From: Paracyclopina nana
Lineage: Eukaryota; Arthropoda; Copepoda; Cyclopoida; Cyclopettidae
DNA length: 64,000 nucleotides
Assembly (NCBI GenBank): GCA_019096065.1
Contig: JAGUCH010000007.1
Location: 5,664,501-5,728,500, forward strand
Direction of reading: 5' to 3'
Shown here: positions 42,702-54,254 of the stretch, piece by piece
Position numbering within the stretch: the first letter of the stretch is position 1
Layout of the letters: every line of letters begins with the position of its first letter
Position numbers and translations under genes: made by a program
The notes under the pieces: model-generated
Told to the model about the DNA's origin: nothing
Database searches by the model: none
What the model saw: the letters and a program-made list of their open reading frames with translations, nothing else

Positions 42702-43942
42702 GATAATACACCTCCTTGGTAAGACTAATGAAAATGTCCACTTAAACAGGGACATTGCTAAACTAAGAGAAGCCTTGTCTGCTGTTTCTAACCTGGTAAG
42801 CAAGAACCAGCTAGAAATAGAAGTCACCATCCTAGCCATGCAATCTGACCACATCCTTAGCATGATTGAAAATAAGCTTGACCTATATGTCGCTGCAGCA
42901 GCTGCCGGTGCCCATCACAGACTTGCCCTCGGCTTACTCTCTTACGAGGAAGCCTCCAGCTCCTTAAAAGTTGTCGCGAAGATGGCACACAACAAGGGCT
43001 TACAACCAATTGTTACCGACCCCCATTACATATACCAGCTTGAGACCTCCATAATCTTTGACATGGACGGATTTAACATACTTGTACATGTGCCACTTAC
43101 CAACAAAGATCAGGTTTTGACACTCTATCGCTACTTGCCCTTCCCCATTGAAATCACACCAGGTCTAACTGTAGAAGTTCACCCAGAACATGACATGTTG
43201 GCCCTACACGAAGAATCCGGATCGCACTTTGAGCTATCCCACATGGACATCTCTATGTGTGAAAAGGTGCACGACTACTATATCTGTCCCCATATATCCT
43301 ATCTGGCCAAAAGAAATCAGCCTTCCTGTGTAATGTCCCTCTATCTTGAAGACCACAATCAAGCCTTAAAAACTTGTAAACTGGCAATACGGCAAGCTAC
43401 CGATTGCATCCTTCCATTTGGGAACGAGTTTTCTGCTTTTACTGAGGATCCTACTTATTATCAACTGACTTGCAGCAATGGCACCACGAAGACTAGCCAA
43501 CTACTCTACTTTCATCATTTCAAGTTAGAAGAGGGTTACCATGTTGAACTTCCACACTTCACGTTGTTTGGGGGCATAGAAATCAGAGTGGAGAAGACTA
43601 TCAAAACCTACAAATGGAATGTCCCAATTCTCCAACTCGGTCACAACATGTCACCAGACGACATTCTCAAGACTCTCAACCAAATCAACTCCACTTTACC
43701 TCCAACTGACCCACATTCTCTGGCCTTCCTCAAAAGCCATTTTGAACCAGTCACAACTTGGAATGAGACATTAATCATCATTGCCATTGTTGCCATCATC
43801 TCCTTAGTTTTGGTTCTCCTGGTCTACTCCTACGCTTTCAAGAATTTCCGCATAATGACTTTCTTCCGACAGACTAAAAATCAGGACCATGACCTAATTC
43901 CCAATAATGTCACCACCTAAATATTTTTACCATGGGGAGGGA

Positions 43943-44178
43943 TATTGGACTTTTGACTTCCTGGCAATCACTCTTTTATGCAACTATGCAACTAACCCTT
44001 TTCCTCCTTCCACCTAACAACACTCACGTTCCGGAGAGTGCCGGAACCTTGTGCAACAGATGTATAAGCGCGAGTACTGCAATAAACAGACAGATTTGAT
44101 ACTGACTTTGAGCTAGCAAGTTGTGCTCATTCTGGCTCGCCATAGTTGTCAGGATCTTGGGAAGTCCAGGATCCATTA
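43943..44178 (+). repeat. 3' LTR of element B
   Basis: 236 bp matching the LTRs of A in reverse orientation, preceded by CATGGGGAGGGA. Confidence 0.88.
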
Positions 44179-44198
44179 CTTGCATCTGGGAGGGACTG

Positions 44199-44480
44199 TT
44201 ATATCCTCCTCTTACGTAAGCACGATCTCGCGTAAGCACACACCTTACTTCGAGTATATATAGTTTACACAAAGAGGAAAATACACGATCATTGTCTTAT
44301 CGCTAGCGGACTGATCATTAGCTCTGTTGCTTCCCATATTGGATTATTAGCTGTAGTCTGCGACTTAGTCGCTTGAACCCACTACTCCCCTTCTTAGCTA
44401 GCTTCTGTTAGCACCTGACTGGTATAGCGATTCCACTCTGGACCCGGATCTACTGTTACCAGATCGTCGCATCCACCATG
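44199..44480 (+). repeat. LTR-like terminus of another element
   Basis: A purine tract CTGGGAGGGAC is followed by TGTTATATCC..., with a TATATATAG near 44257. It looks like polypurine tract plus LTR; the far border is unclear. Confidence 0.4.
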
Positions 44481-44739
44481 CCCAAATCGCATACTTTTAA
44501 AAAAGGGAAAACTTTTCTGGGAGCTCTGTTGAGATTAACCAGCTTGCTTCCATGACTGACAACATCATTAGGTGAAGAGGGTCAGAAAAGAGCTCAGCAC
44601 AAAGGATTTGGGGTATAAAGTGGGGGCAGGGCCCAAAATCAGTTCCAAAATCGGGGTCAAAATCGGGGTCCTAGAGACCCCTGGGGTCATCTGGGAGGGG
44701 TTGCGGTAGGGTAACAGGCGAATCACCCAAAATAGTCCA

Positions 44740-45385
44740 AATAGTCCAAAAGTCCTACCAGTTTGAAAAAACAGATGAGTCAATAGAACAAAAAGTCCAA
44801 ATAGTCCAAAAAGTCCTTCAAGTTTGAAAAGGCAGAAAAGTCCAAATAGTCAAAAAGTCCAAATAGTCCAAAAAGTCTTACTAGTTTGAAAAGGCAGAAA
44901 AGTCAATTGACCAAAAAGTCATTAAAGTCTGAAAAAGCAGAAAAGTCAAAATAGTCAAAAAAGTCCAAATAGTCAAAAAAGTCAAAATAGTCAAAAAGTC
45001 CTTAAAGTCTGAAAAGGCAGGAAAGTCAAAATAGTCATAAAAGTCCAAATAGTCCAAAAAGTCCTACTAGTTTGAAAAGGCAGAAAAGCCAATGGACAAA
45101 AATGCCCAAAAAGTCGTATTAGTCTGAAAAGGCAGAAAAGTCAATAGACCAAAAAGTCCTAATAGTCCAAAAGTCCTACTAGTTTGAAAAGGCAGAAAAG
45201 CCAATAAACAAAACAGGCAGAGAAGTCAAATAGTCAAAATAGTCCAAAAGTCCTTAAGGTTTGAAAAGGCAGATAAGTCAAAATAGTCAAAATAGTCAAA
45301 ATAGTCCAAAAAGTCCTTAAAGTATGAAAAGGTAGAAAAGTCAAAATAGTCCGCAAAGTCCAAATACTCAAAAAAGCCTGTGAAT
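44740..45385. repeat. Degenerate tandem repeat, AAAGTCCAAATAGTC
   Basis: Irregular copies of AAAAGTC(C)AAATAGTC and a longer GTTTGAAAAGGCAGAAAAGTC unit. No gene. Confidence 0.75.
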
Positions 45386-45529
45386 AAATAATTTGAAGCA
45401 TCTGCGTTTTTCTAGAAAAACTGTGAAATCCATGTAGCCGAGTACCAACTGAATACCAGAAAGGCTCACCAGGGCCAAATACTTTTATCTCAATCTCGTT
45501 CCAAGTTATAGCAACCTGATTCCTATTAA

Positions 45530-45660
45530 GGCCGTGTTCACCAGCAATAATATCAACAAATTAACTCGCGATATTAAGCTGATATTAGCAAACACTCGGC
45601 ATTTGTACAAACATTTTTCATATTTTGCAAATCTCAAGAGAGAATTCTATGATAACTCCA
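45530..45660. mobile_element. MITE terminus, GTTCACCTGC family, partial
   Basis: TAA precedes GGCCGTGTTCACC; the internal GCTGATATTAGCAAA block is present; the other end is missing. Confidence 0.6.
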
Positions 45661-45775
45661 AAGTTCCGTTGGGAGGTTGCGTGATTCATCCGTCAAATTT
45701 TTCCGCATGTAAACAATAACAAGTCATTTTGAAAAGTGAAAACATAGCTGCGAAAGCGTCGTATTTCCACGGGAG

Positions 45776-47011
45776 ATGAGCTTGAAGAATGTCTCCTTTT
45801 GTGCCACGTGTCACAAATCCAATTCCTCTGACTTGAAATTGTGCACCAAATGTCGCGTTGTCCGCTACTGCTCAAGACAATGCCAACGAAGAGATTTCAA
45901 CTCGCATAAAGCAATTTGCGCAAAAATTGACACGTTGGCATTCAATAGAACTTCTTTCCAAGTGAATACGCTGGTGGCCGCGAAAGGCCAACTAACGCTT
46001 GTCCCGAAAGATGAACATTTGACCGATTTGACAATCTCTGAAAGTTTATGCGATGAAGTTTGGAAATTGGCTGACAAGCATGAAAGCTACGAAATGACTG
46101 AAATTTACCTTCGATATTTGAACCAGATGGTACACTTCGATCAGTTCGTTCTCTCGTCGGCACTGAACACTCACACCAAAATTCCGTTCGCTTTCATTAT
46201 TCTTGGTAAGCGAAAACTTTGGCGCGTAGCCACGTTTTACTTTTATTCTCCATTTCAGTTTCGAAGACTGAAAGCAGGAGCCAAAGATAACCTGCGAGTC
46301 TCATTTCTATCAGATTTGTTTTGCCTCGTCTCAATTGACAAACATTTTGAGAAGGCCACATTTTTTGTTTACGTTGATTTCATTTCAGGAAGGGACGACG
46401 ATGCATTTAATTTCATCCAGAATTGGCTGTTCAATCATCCTCGATTACATGATCAGTGCATCACGATCGAAGAAGGACGTTGGCGCCAATATGAAGACGA
46501 ATGCTGGCTTCACACTTTGACCTATGACAAGACTGAAGACATTCAAGATACTCTCGGCGCCTGCGTCAACTTTTTCAATGATGCACCAATCGCATTTGTG
46601 GCTGCCATCTTGCTAATCAAGCTCAAACTCGTGCTCGAGTACGAGGACAATGCCTCCAAATTGGGCAAATTCATGGAGAAGATCAGCCAGGCTGATGCTC
46701 AGAGTCTTTCTGGAAGCCTCAAGAGTTGCCCAGACGTGATGAAGTCCATTGAACTGTTTGCCATTGGTGAGCCCAAAAAGCATGAACAAAGCTTGACAAG
46801 CCAAAAGGCCCAATTGAAAACACTGGTGGATGTCTTGAGGAAACGAGCTCCAGACGTGTTGCCAACGTTGCTCTCAAAGCAAAGTTGGGAGAAAGAAACA
46901 CATCCTTGCATGAATGTACAGGCCGAGACTGAGAAATCTGTCATCATGAGGCACACATCGAAATTTCTGAAAAGACTGCAAGGCGCTCGACAGAAGCTTA
47001 TGGACTTATAG
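45776..47011 (+). CDS. MYND-type zinc-finger protein
   Basis: 411 codons as one frame. The MYND finger spans residues 9-48 with the full ligand set C9, C12, C23, C26, C32, C36, H44, C48; MYND domains bind proline-rich partners and often occur in regulatory proteins. The rest is helical with a C-terminal domain of unknown type. Bases 46206-46388 have GTAAG at the start and TTTCAG at the end and are 183 long, so this piece may be an intron without stops; the product would then be 350 residues. No SET domain is seen. The gene is convergent with the next one, 118 bases apart. Confidence 0.8.
   Translation: MSLKNVSFCATCHKSNSSDLKLCTKCRVVRYCSRQCQRRDFNSHKAICAKIDTLAFNRTSFQVNTLVAAKGQLTLVPKDEHLTDLTISESLCDEVWKLADKHESYEMTEIYLRYLNQMVHFDQFVLSSALNTHTKIPFAFIILGKRKLWRVATFYFYSPFQFRRLKAGAKDNLRVSFLSDLFCLVSIDKHFEKATFFVYVDFISGRDDDAFNFIQNWLFNHPRLHDQCITIEEGRWRQYEDECWLHTLTYDKTEDIQDTLGACVNFFNDAPIAFVAAILLIKLKLVLEYEDNASKLGKFMEKISQADAQSLSGSLKSCPDVMKSIELFAIGEPKKHEQSLTSQKAQLKTLVDVLRKRAPDVLPTLLSKQSWEKETHPCMNVQAETEKSVIMRHTSKFLKRLQGARQKLMDL
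46206..46388 (+). other. Possible stop-free intron in the MYND gene
   Basis: GTAAGC...TTTCAG, 183 bases (61 codons). Its translation is richer in Phe/Arg/Lys and less ordered than its flanks. Splicing joins in the same frame. Confidence 0.55.
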
Positions 47012-47129
47012 CTACCTATAAAATCATGAAAATTGTCAAAATTACTTTATCACATCAAATCCTTCAATAATGAAACTCAGGGTACATCTTGCTTTTTCAT
47101 TTCGGTTTGCAATACTGAATTCAGCATTA

Positions 47130-47669
47130 TTACATCGTCAATTTGGTTAATGTCAGCTCAAAAGCGTATGTGTCCTTATTTTGCAGAAGATTCGATGAGT
47201 TGAGCTGGTTGGTGTGAACTGCCAAAATCTGAGGCCATTTGTGGGCCACGATTTCTTGCGGGGAGTAGTTCATTGGCAACACTGGTCCACTGTGGATGAC
47301 TGCCAATTCAGTGATGTTTCTGTAGAACTTCATGGTGTAGTGAAAGGCTTGACATTGAATTGGCAATTCGGTGCAGTACACCCAGCTTAAAAGCGTGGAT
47401 TCTCTGATGAATTGTACGATGAAAAATGTCCTTTGGCAAAAGTGAACTTTGACTGGGGAGTAATTGTAATGACAAGTCCGGAAAATGTCCACTAGGAAAC
47501 TGATTTGGCAGTCTTGCCTGTTGTTCAGAAAATTTGTGCTGCTGATGTAGTCATCGTGCTCTTGGTGCCAATGCTGATGAAACTGAGACCTTGGAAGAAT
47601 GGCACTGCAAAACAAGTCTGGACATGTCAGGGTTAAGGCTGACCGGTCAACCACTGCCAACACTCCCAT
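47130..47669 (-). CDS. Small protein with Cys/His finger-like N-terminus
   Basis: 179 codons from ATG at 47669. Residues 16-38 have C-x4-C-x11-H-x4-H with an FHQHWHQEH run, like a degenerate zinc finger of the Siah/TRAF type. The rest alternates short hydrophobic strands, suggesting a beta sandwich. The family is uncertain. No RING exon was found upstream. An upstream acceptor-like TTCTTCAG leaves open a further 5' exon. Confidence 0.5.
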   Translation of the reverse strand: MGVLAVVDRSALTLTCPDLFCSAILPRSQFHQHWHQEHDDYISSTNFLNNRQDCQISFLVDIFRTCHYNYSPVKVHFCQRTFFIVQFIRESTLLSWVYCTELPIQCQAFHYTMKFYRNITELAVIHSGPVLPMNYSPQEIVAHKWPQILAVHTNQLNSSNLLQNKDTYAFELTLTKLTM

Positions 47670-47824
47670 ATTGCTTTTTTTACTGAAGAATCCTTAATGT
47701 GATGTTCATCTACATCTTAATTCATAATTTAGCAAAGTATCGTCAAAATCTTATAACTCTTATATTCTGTGGTACTTTAAAATATACTTTTTAGTTGCCA
47801 GTTTTGTCACTCAATATTATATTA

Positions 47825-47842
47825 TTTTTTTTTTTTTTTTTG
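47825..47842. repeat. Poly(T) run
   Basis: About 18 T residues; no function assigned. Confidence 0.8.
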
Positions 47843-48152
47843 CAAAAATGAAGCGTTCAAATTGCTGAGAAGTGAGACTGAGATAATTTCACTCAAGTTT
47901 ACTTTCAGTTTTCAAAACTGAAAGCAAGCAAGGGAAGAAAAAGTTGATTCTCGTCAGTATCGTTCTTTTATAAAATGGAGATGAACTAAGTTATAACTTT
48001 TTATTCTGCTTATGTAAGCTCAGTGAGGGTGACTGAAAACACTGAATGCTGATATCAGAGGTAAGTTTAGCAAACGTTCAAGCGAACAGCACGGGAATAT
48101 GGAAGCCAGATTGTTGCGATGCTAACACGTGAATGGCTCAATTTGATTCGTA

Positions 48153-48158
48153 CTTTAT
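48153..48158 (-). terminator. Polyadenylation signal of the nuclear receptor gene
   Basis: AATAAA on the minus strand, about 87 bases after the stop codon. Confidence 0.65.
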
Positions 48159-48244
48159 TGCTGAGAGAGTGTGGTAATGAGAAGCGAAATACATTTGTTG
48201 TAAGACACATGCTGCAATAATTTGAGTGAGAGTGAAAAAGGCTG

Positions 48245-51200
48245 CTAGTTTCCATGAAAGAGGTCAGAAATGACTCTCTCCACTGCAATATTGCCCACAG
48301 TTTTGCGAAAAAACAGAGCCTCAATGCTTCTTGGGGAAATCTGAAAATTAAGGAGAAATTTTTTACTATGTATAATTGCTTTCTTTTATCAGCTTTTCCA
48401 AGCAAAGTCAGCCAATTGAGCTGAAAAGCAAATTTCGATAATTTTAATTACCTGACTGATTATGGGCATGGTGAGCAGAATTTTGCCGAATCTCAATTTT
48501 CCAGTGGATAACGTAGCTTTTGAGCTGCAATATTCTTGCAGCATCAAATGGGTCTGATCTTGCAGAATCTCAATTTGGATATTATTTCGGATTCCACACA
48601 CATCTAAAAAAAGGATGACTCATTAGATAGCTTTACATTGGTTTTACACTGATAATCACCTGGTCTAAATAAAGCCAGTGCTTTCAAGCAGGTGAACTCG
48701 GTGTGGTCCAGCCTCAAACTGGTTAATCTCGTGGTGACATCCTTCAAATGGCGAGCATCAACAGATAATTTCCCATGCTCTTCTCTTGGAGTGAAGCTTT
48801 CCCTCACCAAAGATCCTGAAAAATTGAAATTTTACTTTTTTCTAATTTTTGGCATGGATTTGAATTTTTCAAGGCATAAAGTGAGATATTTTTTTTGATT
48901 GATGGATAAAATAGCTATTTTCTTGAAAACAGACATTTGTCATGCAGCTTACCATCATCAAATTGAATTGCCCATTGTGCCAAGCCAATGATGAACAGTT
49001 GAGCCCAAGAATCCTCAAGCAGCAAAGTCTGATCATGGTCATGCAGTTGCAAAAAAGATGGTACACTCTTGGCCCATTTCATGGACATGAACAGCAGCTT
49101 GGCAGCTGACTCGTATACACTCTCAGCTGGCAAAAAGCTGGCAGCTGAGGCTGCAAACGCGTGGAATGGCTGCTGAATTTGCTGAGGACCTCTAATGCCG
49201 TTGTTGTTGTTGTTGTTGTACAACATTGGTGGCCCTGAGGTGAGTGAAGGTGGTGAAGAATCTGGGCGGGAAATTTTGCAAATTTTCTGCTCTTCACACT
49301 CATGGTTGCCGCTGCTTTTCCCCTCCTCTCCCTCACTTTCTTCAACAGCTGACTCTCCAGACCCTAGGGGGAAAATGTACCAGTTACAAAAACTGTAATA
49401 TGGTATATCTGCCAAACCGCAAATCCACTTATAGAGGCACTTCTCCTAAACGCAGTCCGATTAAACGCAGTATGCCTAAACGCAGTCAGCAATACACAGT
49501 CATACTTATTTAACAATGTTTGTGAACAAAAAAGGAGTGATATTAATTTTAATGGTTTCTAAGAAAAGCAAACGCAAGTGAAGAAAATAAGCCCAAATTG
49601 TTTTGGATAAATCCTAAAAAGTTCCTGGTACAGCAATTTGATGACTTATATAATTAATTTATAGGGCGATCCCATATTCGAATTTTTGGTCAAGTTATGT
49701 TGCTTAAAAAGTAACCTTACTTGATCAGTTAAGTTCAGCTTGTTCGGTTTGTTTAAGCAATGTTCAGTTGACCGCTGAGCCGACACGACAACGCGTTGTG
49801 CATTAGCAGCTGATGAGCAAAGTTAGCTTTTCTCAATTAAGCGAGCTTCAGTTACAACGCATATGAGAACACTTTTTGTAGCTAAGTTCAGTTGCCAAAC
49901 GGAACTTAGCTATGCAAGCGAGCTAGTACTACATAAAATCAAGCCAAGTTAAGTTCTACCTACATAAACTTAACTTTCTACCTATAAGGAACGATGGCGT
50001 CTGTTACGTAGTACAGTCAGCGCACCCTAGCGTGAAAAGCCGTGTAGTATGTTCACTACAGAGGCAGCTAAATAGCAATTCGAAATTTGCCAAAAAATTA
50101 GCCTTTCCATATGATTTCTGGAAAATTTGATTAATAATATTTGTTCCCTATTATATTTCATGCAACCAAGTTAAAAAAAATCAGGCCGATCAGCAGAAAA
50201 AAGCGGGAAAATGCTAAAATTCTTCATTTGCAATGTATTTTGAAATTTTCCGCCTTTTTTTTAGCCCAATCAGGGCAGAGTTAAATAATGTTGGCTTTTA
50301 TGGCGCTACCAGATAAAAACTTTTTTCATTACATAATGAGTGATTTGGGCTGTTTTATGAAAATACTGGCAACTTTTAGCAGCTTTTGAGTGCGTAACCT
50401 TAAAATATTTTTTCACACTTTTCCGTCAAAGCGTCATGCGTAAACAGCTGTACTACCTTACAGTGGCGCCATCTAGCATGATAAATTTCAAAATCAGCTC
50501 TTATGACTTAACTTGACTAACTAGGCAATACGGGAACGCCCTAATGTCTTATTTTTTGAGCAAAAAAAAATAGTTCCTTAGGATTTATTCCCCCTGAAGG
50601 ACACAATCCTCAAGAAAAAGCACACAATTGAGCTATTCTCGTTATTCTCCCATCAAAAATGCCAAAAGATGTGTTTTTTGAGGAAAAAGCCGCTTTTGCT
50701 AATTTCCCACCTCTTTAGTAGTGGCGCCACCTAAAGATGCAGCGGCTAAAAAGTAAAACTACCTTTCACTTCATTTTCCTCCTTTTGCTTCTCAGCTTTT
50801 TCTTCTTCCTCTGAGCACTCAGCAATTTCTTCTTCTTGCTGGTTGAGCTCTTTTTCCTCGCTGCTTTCTACAATAGGCGAAGACGTTCCGCTGTTATTGC
50901 TGGAATTGGCCAATGCCGCCGCCGGCGCCGGCGCGGAGAAAGCCGTTGTAGTCGAGACTGACGGAGGTGCGTAAAACGCCGAAGGCGGCGGAAACAGCGA
51001 GGGAAACACGGACTTGAAATGGTGCAAAGGAAAAGCGGAGTAATAATGATGCATGGAAGGTGCAAGCAACGGGTTAATCAAGTGCGGCCGAACAGCTGTT
51101 GATGATGAGGCTGAACTGGTTGATCCAAAGCTGTGCGGATTAGCTGCTGCTGCTGCCGCCATGGCCGTAAGGTCCGTAAAGTACGACGGTTTTTTGCTGT

Positions 51201-53480
51201 ACGTCCTCGGAGCTCTTTCATGTTGAACGGCTGAAAAAAATAATTGGTTGAGAATCTGTTGTTTTTCAGGTTTTACAATTAGAACTGAAAACGCTACTTC
51301 ACTAGGCAAATCCAGCTTCATTACAGAGTCATTCGAATACTGCAGAATGTATCTTACTTTGCATCATAAAAGATTGCCACAAATTCTAGAATTATGGCAC
51401 CACAATACACTGCACCTGTTCACCTGCTCTATAACATAAGATAATTGATATTAGCCAATTTCAGGTGGGACGACAAAACTTTTTCTTTGAAATTGTATTT
51501 TTTAACGGAAAGGATAATTCTAACTATCAACAAAAACGCTGTAGTTTACTCAGTTCAATAAAAAATGTTTGGCACGCCTATGACACTTCCATAGTTCAAG
51601 GCCAAAATATTCAAATTGTCAAAATATTATGCAAAAACTTCAAGTACAAGCTTACTTCAATTTTTTGGCCGAAAACGTACCAACCAAAAGGCAACTGAAA
51701 ATCTCATCTCTATTTAGTCATTTTTGAATGGGTATTTTTTCCCAAAAGTGTCAATCAAAAAGCGCAGCTGACCTTTGCCTAAAGCTTGCTTTCATCAAGA
51801 AATGCAGCATGTGTAGATGAACACCGCATTAACTATAGTAAGTGTGATTCTTTCGCACTTCAACATTCATTATGTGCTGTAATGAGTGTAAGCAAACTTT
51901 GCAAAAGTTGAGCAGCTCTGCTTTTGACACATCTTGCACAGCTCACACAACCATTTAGCCATGTCATCGTCACCCCAACAAGTGAGTCAATATTTACTCT
52001 CACCAAATGTCACCCACCATGGACAAGCTGAGCACACTTTAAAATGGAATTTCATAGTAAGCTACCACGAGTGTAATTGGCTTGAATATTTTTTGCTCCA
52101 ATTACGATGAAAAGCTGATACAATATAAAAATAAGGGGGAACCCCCGTTGGGCTGAAGCTCGTATTATATATCGCAGCCTTTTTGTGTATAATGCCACGT
52201 ATATGGAGAGAGTGTGGCTTATGAGCTCTGCTTTCACTTCATGTGAATCTTCACACGTGCTTCTGTTGACATAAACGGCCATTCAAGAGTGGCTCTCTTT
52301 CACACCACCAAAGCACAGCGGGGCAAACCTGCCAAAAAGTCCACCATCCCAAGTGAAACGCATGAAAACTAGTGATTTTTCACTGCTGACATTTTGGAAA
52401 AATATAGATGATCAAAGCCCAAAAATGTCTTCAACTTTGACCATTTCTGGGGCAAAAAATGAGATGAGAATTTTTTTTCTGAGTGTTGGGGTTTTTAGAG
52501 CAGGTGTCCCCACTGTGCTAGGGTATGGTGATGACGGGTCGAAAAAGGACCACCATAAAGCCCCCTCTTCATCACTCATCAATTAGCTTTCAGCTAAGCC
52601 TGATGATATAACCTTTGTGTGTTCTCCATTTTGTTTTTGCTACTATTATGTAGTATATGGTAAATGTCAATTGGTGAAGCATGAATAGTGCATAAAGGGC
52701 ATGTCTGAGCTTGACCTATGATGATTATATGCAAGAATATGCAATATAAATGCTGTAGGGTGTGTGCTTACCTGCCAAAAGATGCCAGCAATTATTTGGA
52801 AAGTCCAGCTGAGTTTGTCTCCTTTTGGACCCAGCTGCTGCTGCTGCATCTAAAAGAATCACTTTTATGTGGTGTTCATCTACTCATTTCAGTCTGACAG
52901 CACTAAAACTTGCATCAAAAGATGCCAAAATCAATTGAAGATATTTGGCATTTTTTGGCATAGCAATGCATTCATATCAAATGACTTTGAAATGAGACTT
53001 GGTTGTAATCCTCAAAGTTTGTTTTCAGTTCCATAGACTGAAATTGTTCTACTTTAAAAGTTAAGATTGCTTAAAACAAAATTGGTAGATGAACATTGGT
53101 GCAACAAGCATTTATAGGGCATATTCTCACATGCTACTATTTTAACACTAGATGGCGCTACTGAAAAAAAAACTACCTTCTTTTTTCATGTTGACTTGCA
53201 GGCACTTTTTGAACCTGCAAGATTGGCATTGGTTTCTTCTGGTGACATCCACCACGCAGCTGCCATTTTCTTTGCAGACATAATCCAAGTTCCTGCAAGA
53301 GTGTAGTGAGCAATTGAGTGGTGAGCAAATACAGTTATGTGGTGATATTACATTGCAGCCAGCCTCCGAATGCTCCTTTTGAAAAATCCCCTGCAGCCGT
53401 CACATGAGGCCACTCCATAATGTTTGCCACTGGCTTTGTCACCACAAACTTTGCACAACACATCAGGTTTCTTGTCCAGC
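48245..53480 (-). CDS. NR2E-type orphan nuclear receptor
   Basis: Exons (minus): 53352-53480, 53177-53292, 50763-51230, 48953-49363, 48660-48815, 48452-48603, 48245-48340; all phases agree and the frame ends in TAG. First zinc finger CKVC...CDGC with P-box [10 protein letters not shown], second finger C...C...C...C, then the AVQHERAPR box typical of the NR2E group. The hinge is Ala/Ser/Pro/Glu-rich with an N6 run. The ligand-binding domain has the [10 protein letters not shown] signature, helices to LFFRKTVGN and a C-terminal AF2-like ERVISDLF. The P-box differs from TLX (CDGCSG) and, as I recall, from PNR/FAX-1 (CNGCSG), so an NR2E6-like receptor is my best guess. Upstream 5' exons were not found. 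Confidence 0.88.
52772..52849 (-). other. Possible 78-base cassette exon in the receptor
   Basis: Strong acceptor (TTCTTTTAG) and donor (CAG|GTAAGC), 78 bases long, no stop, same phase at both ends (1). It would add 26 residues (five Ala, then a basic KRR patch) just after the second zinc finger, before AVQHERAPR. Confidence 0.6.
53345..53356 (-). other. Ambiguous splice donor in the first DBD exon
   Basis: With the GT donor (intron from 53351) four residues, LAAM, are added after SIRR. A GC donor 11 bases earlier would give the usual SIRR-N join, but its context (AG|GCTGGC) is weak. Confidence 0.5.
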
Positions 53481-53837
53481 CTGTTGGCAAAATATTGAAA
53501 ATCAATCCCTTCTGCATCATTAGGTAGCAAAGATATTCTGAAATATGCTGAAAATGATATCAGCTCATGCATTATGCATGCAGACACAATTGTGCGCAAG
53601 ATGGCGCTCACTTCTGTTGAAAAAAGTGCTGAGTCACGATGATGATGTCCTTCATATTTTCAAACTTTGCATCTCAATAGAGCACCTAATTAAAACCGAT
53701 GGCGTAGATTGAATGCTACTTTTTTTGCTTTACAATGTCAGACAACGGAACTGAAAACAAACTTGGAAGATACTTTTGGCCATTTGTTTTGAATGCAAGA
53801 ATGCGTCAAAAAATTGAATACATTGCCAAAAGCTGAA

Positions 53838-54254
53838 TGCCTTGCTCATGTATTAAGAATGCCTTAAGGTATGGAAAAAAATTGTACTAAGGAGAAGTGA
53901 ATCTGTTGCTGACTGCCACTCTTCGAGTTCAGCTTGGGGCCAAGCAGCATTTTTAATGGCAATTTTTGCTATTTTGTTTCATAGTTGTTGGCATATTTCA
54001 AAACAAACTAGCTTTCTTCACGTTTCTTTGGAAACAGATGAAATTTAACTTTTGATTTTTCTCCAAATGACTTAAATGAGGAGCACTCTTAATAGCCAAA
54101 ATTAGATTTGTTTACTTTCAAGTTGGCTTAAAGTCGATCTGATTTTTTGTATCAGCTTTAGCTAACACACTTGTCACAAGACAATTTTTCTCCTCTCCTT
54201 AAGGTGTTTTTCGTGCATTTTCCTAAGGAGTTTGGGGCGTACATGAACAGGACA
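53838..54254 (-). mobile_element. MITE, CCTGTTCATGTA family, copy 1
   Basis: 417 bp, reverse orientation; ends TGCCTTGCTCATGTA / TACATGAACAGGACA with GAA on both sides. No ORF. Confidence 0.75.

Larger units (their letters stand above)
40747..43920 (+). pseudogene. env: Envelope gene of element B, split by two insertions
   Basis: Three env blocks, 40747-40837, 41680-42138 and 42702-43920, match the A envelope in order. The first break carries a 7-bp duplication CCCACAA, the second GATA. The furin-type site and fusion-peptide region lie in the middle block, the membrane span in the last. Confidence 0.88.
38209..44178 (+). mobile_element. Element B, A-family, 5'-truncated
   Basis: A plus-strand relative of element A: RT from the catalytic region on, RNase H, integrase, tail, env, 3' LTR 43943-44178. 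It starts inside the RT next to the YLDD motif. Two insertions split env. In-frame stops lie in the integrase (39311-39313, 39908-39910). Confidence 0.88.
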
